The notes beneath the pieces are model-generated. The model was not told the DNA's origin, ran no database searches, and saw only the letters and a list, made by a program, of their open reading frames with translations. A stretch of DNA of 64,000 nt from Candidatus Moranbacteria bacterium RIFCSPHIGHO2_01_FULL_55_24 (GTDB lineage: Bacteria; Patescibacteria; Paceibacteria; Moranbacterales; UBA1568), in NCBI GenBank assembly GCA_001786575.1, contig MFRW01000001.1, forward strand, positions 1-64,000, in the 5' to 3' direction. Below are positions 58,284 to 64,000 of the stretch, piece by piece; position 1 is the first letter of the stretch; each line of letters begins with the position of its first letter. The position numbers were made by a program, and so were the translations under genes.

Positions 58284-59532
58284 AAAAACTCTCTTTCCAC
58301 TCCTTTTTGCCATAAAGACGATCCGGTCGCACAAGGCGCGGACGGCTTTAGCGCTCCTCGGGGTGGTGATCGGCGTCTTCGCAGTCGTAGTCGTCATGTC
58401 CTTGGGCCAAGGCGTGAAGAATTTCGTCCTCGACCAAGTCGAGACCTTCGGGACAGATCTCATTCAGATAGAGGTGAAGGTGCCGAATACCGGGACCATG
58501 TCGAGCGAGAACGCGACATCGCGGGCCCAGGGCGTGCAGATCACGACCCTCACGACGGACGATAAAGATGAGATCAAAAAGCTGCCGAACGTGGCGACTG
58601 CCTATGCAGGGACTATCGGCCAGGAACGGGCGACAGTCGGCTCTATCGGGAAGCGCGTCCTCCTCTTCGGAGCGAGCGCGGAAGTGGCGGAAGTAGATCA
58701 GAAAGCGACGCTTGCGAGCGGCCGCTTCTATACTGAAGACGAGGGAAGGAGTCTGGCGAGAGTCGTGGTTCTCGGATCGGAAACCAAGGACACGTTTTTC
58801 GGCAGGGGCGATGCCGTGGGCGAGACAATCACGCTCAAAGGCGAGAAGTACCGTGTGGTGGGAGTGCTCGAGTCGCGCGGTACGGCCGGATTCTTCAACC
58901 TCGATACTCTCACGTACGTTCCGGTCGAGACGCTCCAGAAGAAGATCTTAGGCGTCGACTATGTCCAGATGATCTCGGTCCGGATGGAAGATCCTGCGAA
59001 AGAGCGCGAGACGGTCGCCGATATCATCTCGCTCTTGCGCAAGCGCCACGATATCGATGATCCGGACAAAGACGATTTCTCCGTCACCTCTACCCGCGAA
59101 GCGCAGGAAACGCTCGGCGATATCCTAGGCTCGCTTACCATCCTCCTGATCGCCCTGACCTCGATCTCGCTCGTCGTCGGCGGAGTCGGAATCATGAATG
59201 TCATGTATGTATCGGTCGCGGAACGGACGAGCGAAATCGGGCTCCGCAAGGCGCTCGGAGCGACGAGTAGCAGCATCTTGAAGCAGTTCCTCCTCGAAGC
59301 GCTCATCATCACGCTCTTCGGGGGCTTGCTCGGCATCCTTTTAGGAATCCTCGTTTCGCTCGCCTTGAGCGCGGTCATCGGCGCTTTAGGGTACGACTTC
59401 GAACTGACCTTCACCCTTGATTCGCTCCTCCTCGGCTCGGGATTCTCGCTCTTCGTGGGACTCGTCTTCGGTCTGGCACCGGCCTACCGGGCCGCCAAGC
59501 TTTCCCCGATGGAAGCTTTGCGGAAGGAATAA
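58276..59532 (+). CDS. MacB-like ABC permease 2
   Basis: 418 aa, same layout as permease 1: N-terminal helix with ARTALALLGVVIGVFAVVVV, extracytoplasmic domain, and FtsX helices with VVGGVGIMNVMYVSVAERTSEIGLRKALGA. The start codon overlaps the previous stop region by 8 bases, showing translational coupling. The two permeases are clearly paralogues and probably form a heterodimer. A bidirectional terminator follows. Confidence 0.93.
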   Translation: MNRKTLFPLLFAIKTIRSHKARTALALLGVVIGVFAVVVVMSLGQGVKNFVLDQVETFGTDLIQIEVKVPNTGTMSSENATSRAQGVQITTLTTDDKDEIKKLPNVATAYAGTIGQERATVGSIGKRVLLFGASAEVAEVDQKATLASGRFYTEDEGRSLARVVVLGSETKDTFFGRGDAVGETITLKGEKYRVVGVLESRGTAGFFNLDTLTYVPVETLQKKILGVDYVQMISVRMEDPAKERETVADIISLLRKRHDIDDPDKDDFSVTSTREAQETLGDILGSLTILLIALTSISLVVGGVGIMNVMYVSVAERTSEIGLRKALGATSSSILKQFLLEALIITLFGGLLGILLGILVSLALSAVIGALGYDFELTFTLDSLLLGSGFSLFVGLVFGLAPAYRAAKLSPMEALRKE

Positions 59533-59560
59533 AAAAAGCCCCGGAAGGGGGCTTTGTTTT
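59531..59560. terminator. bidirectional intrinsic terminator
   Basis: Perfect 8-bp stem AAAGCCCC / GGGGCTTT between convergent genes, with A run before and T run after. Confidence 0.88.
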
Positions 59561-60549
59561 TACAGGAAGCTCGAGAATATGTGGTGCAGCCTGGCAAGGC
59601 GCGGAGCCTTCTTCGGTACGGTCTTTTCTTCGAAGGAGTTCTTCACCACGCGAGCGATACCTTCCTCGATGGGGACTTTCGGTTCCCAGCCGAGCTCGTT
59701 TCGGATCTTCTGGTGCGAGAGGCAGGAACCGCGTTGTTCCTTCCAGGGGGCGGGGATATGCTTCTTCTCGAAACGGTTTTCGAATTGTGAGTTCAGTTCA
59801 TGGAAGACTTGGTTCACGCTTATCTCGCATTCGCAGGAGACATGGTAGATCCCGTAGGCGCTCTGGCGCTCGAGAACGAGGATAAAGGCGCACACCACGT
59901 CTTCGACGTAAACGAAGTCGCGGGTCTGCTCGCCGTCGCCGTAGATGATCGGGTTGTCGCCGCGGAGCATCTTCTCAAGGAAGATAGCGATCACTCCGGC
60001 TTCCCCGTGGGGATTCTGGCCGGGGCCGTAGATGTTCGACGGCCGAAGGGCCACAAAACGGATGCCGTGGGTTTCCGAGAAGAAGCGGAGGTAGTTTTCC
60101 GCGGACAATTTCGAGATGCAGTAGGGGATAGTCGGAAGCGCCGGAAAGGTCTCGTCGGTGGGACGAGGAGCCTCATCGCCGTACATGACGCCGCCGGTCG
60201 AGGCGTAGATGAAGGTGCGGAGGCTATAATCTTTAGCAGTTTCTGCCAGATTGATCGTCGCCCATGTATTGACCTGGTGATCGTACAGCGGATTATCGAT
60301 GGAGCGGCGCACGTTTATCTGTCCGGCCAAATGAAAAATAGCTTCCGGGCGGATCTGGGAGAGGATGCGTCGCACCGCCTTGTGGTCGGTCACGTCTGCA
60401 ACGAAAAGCCGCGCATCCTTATGCACGTTCTTTCTCTTGCCTCCGTGTTTGAGGCTATCGATGACGGAGACATCGTATCCGCGCTCCACGAGCGCTTCGA
60501 CGAGGTGCGAGCCGACGAACCCGGCTCCTCCGGTTACGAGCACTTTCAT
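59560..60549 (-). CDS. NAD-dependent epimerase/dehydratase (UDP-glucose 4-epimerase-like)
   Basis: 329 aa. GGAGFVGSHLVEAL Rossmann motif, FHLAGQINVRRSIDNP, YASTGGVMYGDEAP, active site YCISKLSAENYL (Tyr-x3-Lys), RPSNIYGPGQNPHGEAG, and VYVEDVVCAF. Closest in pattern to GalE-type or related epimerases. It changes a nucleotide sugar for surface glycans. On the minus strand with its own consensus promoter and a leader of about 70 bases. Confidence 0.9.
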   Translation of the reverse strand: MKVLVTGGAGFVGSHLVEALVERGYDVSVIDSLKHGGKRKNVHKDARLFVADVTDHKAVRRILSQIRPEAIFHLAGQINVRRSIDNPLYDHQVNTWATINLAETAKDYSLRTFIYASTGGVMYGDEAPRPTDETFPALPTIPYCISKLSAENYLRFFSETHGIRFVALRPSNIYGPGQNPHGEAGVIAIFLEKMLRGDNPIIYGDGEQTRDFVYVEDVVCAFILVLERQSAYGIYHVSCECEISVNQVFHELNSQFENRFEKKHIPAPWKEQRGSCLSHQKIRNELGWEPKVPIEEGIARVVKNSFEEKTVPKKAPRLARLHHIFSSFL

Positions 60550-60623
60550 ACGCTTGACCGTTAGTCACTTTGCACATTTGTTGTACTCGTCCTTAGAAAT
60601 AGCATTGGCACTAAGAACCTTAT

Positions 60624-60652
60624 ATAATACACCTTTTTTGTCTTTTTGTCAA
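60624..60652 (-). promoter_or_regulatory. promoter of the minus-strand epimerase
   Basis: Minus strand: perfect TTGACA (60647-60652), 17-bp spacer, TATTAT (60624-60629). Confidence 0.88.
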
Positions 60653-60696
60653 GGGTAAGAAACCCCTTAATCAGAGGGAAGAAAAAACATGGAAGC

Positions 60697-60725
60697 TTTA
60701 CGGAAGGAAGAGGTTTTGCTAGATT
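60697..60725 (+). promoter_or_regulatory. promoter of the alphaCTD-like small gene
   Basis: TTTACG (60697-60702), 17-bp spacer, TAGATT (60720-60725). Confidence 0.6.
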
Positions 60726-60735
60726 GGAGAGTCAA

Positions 60736-60746
60736 GTTCTTTGAAA
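60736..60746 (+). promoter_or_regulatory. boxA-like leader motif (copy 4)
   Basis: GTTCTTTGAAA, 10 bases after the -10 box. It matches the Firmicute rRNA boxA core (GTTCTTTGAAA) fully over 11 bases. A GGGAG ribosome-binding site and the ATG follow within 14 bases. Confidence 0.6.
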
Positions 60747-60759
60747 GGGAGAAAGAGAG

Positions 60760-60975
60760 ATGAATGCTACGTCAGTCCTCTATACGAAGTCGCACGGGAT
60801 TTCGGTCTTGGAGCTCGGTCGGGATATCGAGCACCTGCTCCGCAAGCAGGAAATAGCGACTATCAATGATCTGGGGCACTGCTATGCCTCCGACCTTGCG
60901 GCGGGCGGTTTTTCGCGGGAGCAGATAGCGCTCATCGAGAGCAGCCTTGAGCAGCACGGTTTCGCGTTGGCATAA
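60760..60975 (+). CDS. small protein resembling the RNA polymerase alpha C-terminal domain fold
   Basis: 71 aa. The pattern SVLELGRDIEHLLRKQEIATINDL, then DLAAGGFSREQIALIESSL and a final HGFAL matches, residue spacing included, the helix-hairpin-helix layout of RpoA alphaCTD (I.TIGDL, then DL.....NFG, then L...GL.L). It is short enough to be just this domain. Helix-hairpin-helix domains bind DNA without sequence specificity. It may interact with RNA polymerase or DNA. It carries a boxA-like leader and is followed 13 bases later by another small gene. Confidence 0.65.
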   Translation: MNATSVLYTKSHGISVLELGRDIEHLLRKQEIATINDLGHCYASDLAAGGFSREQIALIESSLEQHGFALA

Positions 60976-60988
60976 GAAAGGGGTATCT

Positions 60989-61327
60989 ATGGAAAGGGAA
61001 CGGATAGAGCATGCTCTGGTCGAGCTTCGCAAGGAGCTCGATGCTACCTGCAAGGTGCTTTTCGGGGATGTTCTGGAACCTCAAGAAATAATGGATAAGG
61101 AGCTGCTAGAACTCTTACTGGAACACAAGCTCGCGCACCTCTTGTATATGATAGGACGGATCAACATCTTTCTCGACGAGGGGCGGCGCGAGAAGGCGAT
61201 GCGCTGGATCGGATTCCTCCAAGGAGCCGTCTGGTGGGGAGAGTTCATTTCTATCGAGAAACTCAAGAAGATGAACGCCCCGGGCACCTACGTTATCCAA
61301 GGTGACCTTTTTGAAAAAGCTGCCTAA
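60989..61327 (+). CDS. small helical protein of unknown function
   Basis: 112 aa from ATG 60989, after AAAGGGG; a longer frame upstream overlaps the previous gene. Nearly all helix: ERIEHALVELRKELDATCKV, then LLELLLEHKLAHLLYMIGRI, then KAMRWIGFLQGAVWWGEF. No membrane helix. Probably co-transcribed with the alphaCTD-like gene and perhaps its partner. No family recognised. A terminator with AAGCC / GGCTT arms follows. Confidence 0.6.
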   Translation: MERERIEHALVELRKELDATCKVLFGDVLEPQEIMDKELLELLLEHKLAHLLYMIGRINIFLDEGRREKAMRWIGFLQGAVWWGEFISIEKLKKMNAPGTYVIQGDLFEKAA

Positions 61328-61336
61328 GCATGGCAG

Positions 61337-61378
61337 AAGCCTCGCGACCGTAAATCGGAAGCGGGGCTTTTCTTTTTC
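61337..61378 (+). terminator. intrinsic terminator
   Basis: Stem AAGCCTCGC / GCGGGGCTT (one T-G pair) with a 15-base loop and TTCTTTTTC. Confidence 0.75.
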
Positions 61379-61404
61379 TCGGAGACTAGTGTAGGCTGGA
61401 GTAT

Positions 61405-61923
61405 ATGAAACTTCCTGTCTGGAAACCGTTTTACTATCTTCTGAAAATAGCCCGTTTCCCGGTTGTCTGGGAGACTTCTGTCGGGGCGGTGGTTTTCTCT
61501 GTGAATCGGGAAGGAAAGCGCGAATACCTGCTTCTCCATTATCCGAGCGGACATTTCGATTTCGCCAAGGGGCACATCGAGCCTGGCGAAACCGAAGAGA
61601 TGACGCTCCGGCGGGAAACGGAAGAAGAGACAGGGATCGCGGATCTCAAAGTGTTTTCCAAACGCACTAGCATCCGTTATTTCTATGTCGCGAAGGGCAA
61701 TGAACGCGCTCGGCGCATCCGCGAAGGACGAGCTATTTGGATTTTCAAAGACGTCCATTTCTACCCGGCTCAAACGACCAACGGGCAGCGCGTGATACTT
61801 TCCCACGAGCATGTTGGATCGCTCTGGCTTCCCTACGAACAAGCGCTTCAGAAAGTGACCTTCGAGAACGCGCGCCGCGTCCTGCGTGAAACCGAAAGCC
61901 ATCTCATCGCTCTCGGAGAATAA
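61405..61923 (+). CDS. Nudix hydrolase with N-terminal extension
   Basis: 172 aa. Complete Nudix box GHIEPGETEEMTLRRETEEE with TGI (about residues 57-79), matching Gx5Ex7REUxEExGU. The preceding GAVVFSVN and YLLLHYPSGHFDFAKG fit bis(5'-nucleosyl)-tetraphosphatase-type enzymes. The first 25 residues (KPFYYLLKIARFPVV) are an amphipathic addition. It hydrolyses nucleoside diphosphate-linked substrates; the exact one is not deducible. Confidence 0.9.
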   Translation: MKLPVWKPFYYLLKIARFPVVWETSVGAVVFSVNREGKREYLLLHYPSGHFDFAKGHIEPGETEEMTLRRETEEETGIADLKVFSKRTSIRYFYVAKGNERARRIREGRAIWIFKDVHFYPAQTTNGQRVILSHEHVGSLWLPYEQALQKVTFENARRVLRETESHLIALGE

Positions 61924-61984
61924 TCCGCACCTCTCTTGATTTTTTCGGTTTTCTATTGCATAATAGGAAACTCTCTCTTTATTT

Positions 61985-63646
61985 ATGCTGACACTCAAAG
62001 AAATTCGGAAAACTTTAGGCGGCCAACGCGTGCTCAACAAGATCTCGTTTTCGATCGGTGAGGGCCAACGCGTGGCGCTCGTGGGACAAAACGGCGTGGG
62101 CAAGTCCACGCTGCTTCGTATTATCGCGGGCCTGGAAGATGCGGATCGCGGCGAGATCCTGCTTCCGAACCGGGTCCTCAAGGGCTATCTGCCCCAGGAA
62201 GCGCTTGCGACCGCGGACGAAACTCTCGGGAGTTACCTCCGGCGCATGGCCGGGCTTGAAGCGCTCGAACAGGAGATGAAAGTCCTGGAAGGCAAGCTGG
62301 AGAATCCGGAAGCCATGGAGCAATATGAAACGCTCATGGGCGAATACCGGCGCCTCGGCGGTTACGACTTCGAGCGGCGCATGCAGAAGGTGGTCGAAGG
62401 ATTGCGTCTCCATACCGTCGGCCCGGAACGGCTCGTCTCGGAGCTTTCTGGCGGCGAACGGCGCAAGGCGGCGCTTGCGGGAGTGCTTCTGCGCGGAGTC
62501 GACCTGCTTCTCTTGGACGAACCCACGAACAACCTGGATCTTCCGGCGCTTCTCTGGCTGGAGAAATATCTCGTGCAGTCCGGCGCGACCTGCCTTATCG
62601 CCTCCCATGACCGGAGCTTCCTTGACCATGTCGTAGAAAAGGTGATCGAGATCGACTGGATCAAGCGCGAAGCCAAGATGTACACCGGCAACTGGTCCAC
62701 TTATTCAGAAATGAAAGCGCATGCCTTCCGCCGGCACAAGGAAGAGTACCGCCGTCAAGAAGAGGAACGCGAACGGCTGACGGAATCCAAGGTCCAGAAG
62801 AAAGAATGGGCCGATCGCGTCTGGGATAGGAAGGTGTATGACCTCGACAAGATGGCAGCCCACTTCAAGAAAGAACGCGCGTCCAAGAAATTCCATGCCT
62901 CCGCCAAGGCGATCGAAGGACGCGAGAAGCGTCTCCGCACCGTCGAGACGCCTCTGGAGCGGGCGCCGCTCATGATCGATCTCGGTATCCCGGAAGAGAG
63001 CGAAGCCAAGGATCTCTTGGTCCAGGCGGAAGAGCTCCGCTTCGGATACCCGTCCGGTTTTTCGGGCGGCCCGGTTTCATTCGCTATCCCGTTCGGGAGC
63101 CGCATCGCGCTCCTGGGGGATAATGGTGCCGGGAAGACGACGCTTTTGAAGACGCTTACCGGACAGCTCGCGCCGCTCGGGGGCACGCTTACCGTGGGAG
63201 GTTTGGTCAAGTTCGGCTACCTGGTCCAGGAGCACGAAGAACTCATCCGGGACGAGAAGATAAAGGTCAGGGAATTCTTCAAGCGCCGGCTCAAAGGTTT
63301 CGACCATGACGAGCTCCCGAAGCGCTTCCAGGATTTCCAGTTGCCGCTCACGCTTCTCGACACCCGGCTAAGCCAAGTGAGCCCCGGGGAACGCGTGCGC
63401 ATGCTGGTGCTCCTCTTGGTGCTCCAGCAGGTGAATGTTCTCGTCTTAGACGAGCCGACGAATCATCTCGACTTGGAAGCGATCGAAGCGCTTGAGGAAT
63501 CAACGAATGCTTTCCCGGGAACGCTCCTCCTGGTCACGCATGACCGGAGATTTCTTGAAAACGTCCGGCTCGATGAACACTATCTGCTCCAAGAGGGGCA
63601 GCTGGCGCGCCTTCCCGGGAAAGATATCCTGGAGCAGACTCTTTGA
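61985..63646 (+). CDS. ABC-F family ATPase
   Basis: 553 aa with two ABC domains in one chain. First: GQNGVGKSTLLRIIAG, LSGGERRKAALAG, LLLLDEPTNNLDLPALLWLE. Linker with many Arg/Lys/Glu (about 235-330, the P-site tRNA interaction motif). Second: GDNGAGKTTLLKTL, SPGERVRMLVLLLV in place of the usual LSGG, and LVLDEPTNHLDLEAIEALE. No membrane segments. ABC-F proteins act on the ribosome to regulate translation or resist antibiotics (EttA, Uup and related). Single gene, moderate leader. Confidence 0.92.
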   Translation: MLTLKEIRKTLGGQRVLNKISFSIGEGQRVALVGQNGVGKSTLLRIIAGLEDADRGEILLPNRVLKGYLPQEALATADETLGSYLRRMAGLEALEQEMKVLEGKLENPEAMEQYETLMGEYRRLGGYDFERRMQKVVEGLRLHTVGPERLVSELSGGERRKAALAGVLLRGVDLLLLDEPTNNLDLPALLWLEKYLVQSGATCLIASHDRSFLDHVVEKVIEIDWIKREAKMYTGNWSTYSEMKAHAFRRHKEEYRRQEEERERLTESKVQKKEWADRVWDRKVYDLDKMAAHFKKERASKKFHASAKAIEGREKRLRTVETPLERAPLMIDLGIPEESEAKDLLVQAEELRFGYPSGFSGGPVSFAIPFGSRIALLGDNGAGKTTLLKTLTGQLAPLGGTLTVGGLVKFGYLVQEHEELIRDEKIKVREFFKRRLKGFDHDELPKRFQDFQLPLTLLDTRLSQVSPGERVRMLVLLLVLQQVNVLVLDEPTNHLDLEAIEALEESTNAFPGTLLLVTHDRRFLENVRLDEHYLLQEGQLARLPGKDILEQTL

Positions 63647-63679
63647 CAGGACCTCATAAAGAGCGCATAACAATAGATT
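63644..63679 (+). promoter_or_regulatory. possible promoter of the secreted protein gene
   Basis: TTGACA (63644-63649, overlapping the ABC-F stop) with ATAACA at a 17-bp spacing (63667-63672), or TAGATT (63674-63679) with no good -35. The correct -10 is unclear. Confidence 0.45.
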
Positions 63680-63698
63680 CAGAGAAGGAAGAGAAAAA

Positions 63699-63707
63699 GT
63701 TCTTTGG
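63699..63707 (+). promoter_or_regulatory. boxA-like leader motif (copy 5)
   Basis: GTTCTTTGG followed by AAAGGAG, about 55 bases before the start codon of the secreted protein gene. Confidence 0.5.
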
Positions 63708-63754
63708 AAAGGAGACAGGAAAAGAAGGGGAAACAGATAAAGAGGAGGAAGAGA

Positions 63755-64000
63755 TGCCTGATTCGTATCGCGTAAAGGCTTTCCTATGCCGAGCGTCGGC
63801 TGTCCTGTGCCTGTTGCTTGCCGCTTTCGGTATCGTTCCGGTCGCGTATGCCGCCGGATCTTGCCAAGAGCAGGGGCATCAGGCTGGATGGTTCGCTGTA
63901 AGCGGCATGAAGACTCCGAGCGATCCCCGCGTAGCATTTGTCTATAACGGAGTAGCTCGGGATTTCTGCTTGTTCCGCCTAGAAAAGAAAAGGCTTGTCT
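63755..64000 (+). CDS. secreted protein, N-terminal part (3' truncated by window edge)
   Basis: 82 codons are visible, running off the window. A signal peptide is clear: basic start MPDSYRVK, hydrophobic core AVLCLLLAAFGIVPV, and a cleavage site after VAYA (about residue 33). The mature part begins AGSCQEQGHQAGWFAV. Ribosome-binding AGGAGGAAGAG precedes the ATG by 3 or so bases. The fragment is too short to name a family. It is the fifth gene here with a boxA-like leader. Confidence 0.65.

Noticed and set aside
1..64000. CRISPR array, insertion sequence, rRNA operon or replication origin
   Set aside because: I looked for regularly spaced repeats, transposase motifs, rRNA sequence and DnaA-box clusters and saw none.
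1..64000. Recoding of UGA as glycine (as in SR1/Gracilibacteria)
   Set aside because: UGA ends many genes here (for example 797 and 2257), and homologies stop at those points.

Overview
This 64 kb window (GC somewhat above 50% by eye, dense coding on both strands, standard stop codons with UGA used as stop) looks like a chromosome segment of a Candidate Phyla Radiation / Patescibacteria organism, most probably Parcubacteria. The reasons are a reduced housekeeping set with trimmed versions of standard proteins (an SMC without a hinge, a ProS without the editing insertion), CPR-style membrane proteins beside a VirB4/TraG-like ATPase, a sigma-region-4/HARE-HTH fusion, and many short single-gene units. 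The assignment is inference from gene content; no rRNA lies in the window.

Layout: 1-2.3 kb is a nucleotide-metabolism cluster (3' end of folA, P-loop kinase, dTMP-kinase-like, dut, DNPH1-like hydrolase). gatB, miaA and dnaE follow. 8.7-16.5 kb holds a DUF218-like gene, rnhB, rpmF, nusB, rnc, a small membrane protein, smc, rpsP and the rplJ-rplL operon with a structured leader. 16.6-17.2 kb is a DedA gene. 17.2-24.7 kb is the most striking locus: a six-gene operon for a complex I / group-4 hydrogenase-like complex (HycG-, HyfB-, HyfC-, HyfE-, HyfF- and HycE-like). The membrane arm keeps its conserved charged residues, but all four [4Fe-4S] cysteines of the small subunit and all four [NiFe] cysteines of the large subunit are replaced. 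No ferredoxin subunit or hydrogenase maturation gene is present. It appears to be an ion-translocating complex with no visible redox centre.

24.7-32.2 kb has a GSDH-like protein, a Prx5-type peroxiredoxin, cfa, a cold-shock protein, an AT-rich nuclease-like gene next to tRNA-Gln, dnaX, a GtrA-like protein and an unknown. 32.4-38.5 kb runs from the sigma-4/HARE regulator through the membrane protein and ATPase pair, a 36-codon membrane peptide and an FtsB-like protein to a parvulin foldase. 38.5-45.2 kb has clpB under a CIRCE operator, a membrane protein, an unknown, an HtrA-like protein lacking its catalytic triad, and proS. 45.2-60.5 kb is envelope biogenesis: glycosyltransferases, a large GT-C-like protein, a membrane-anchored Clp-type AAA+ protein, sugar epimerases and a MacB-like ABC exporter with two permeases. 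60.7-64 kb has two small unknowns, a Nudix hydrolase, an ABC-F protein and the start of a secreted protein.

Regulatory signals are unusually readable. There are many sigma70-type promoters with a 17-bp spacer, many perfect intrinsic terminators, several promoters placed so that the mRNA would be leaderless, a CIRCE element, and a rplJ leader with a terminator hairpin. Five short transcription units carry a boxA-like GTTCTTTGAAA/GTACTTTGAG motif at or just downstream of the predicted transcription start.
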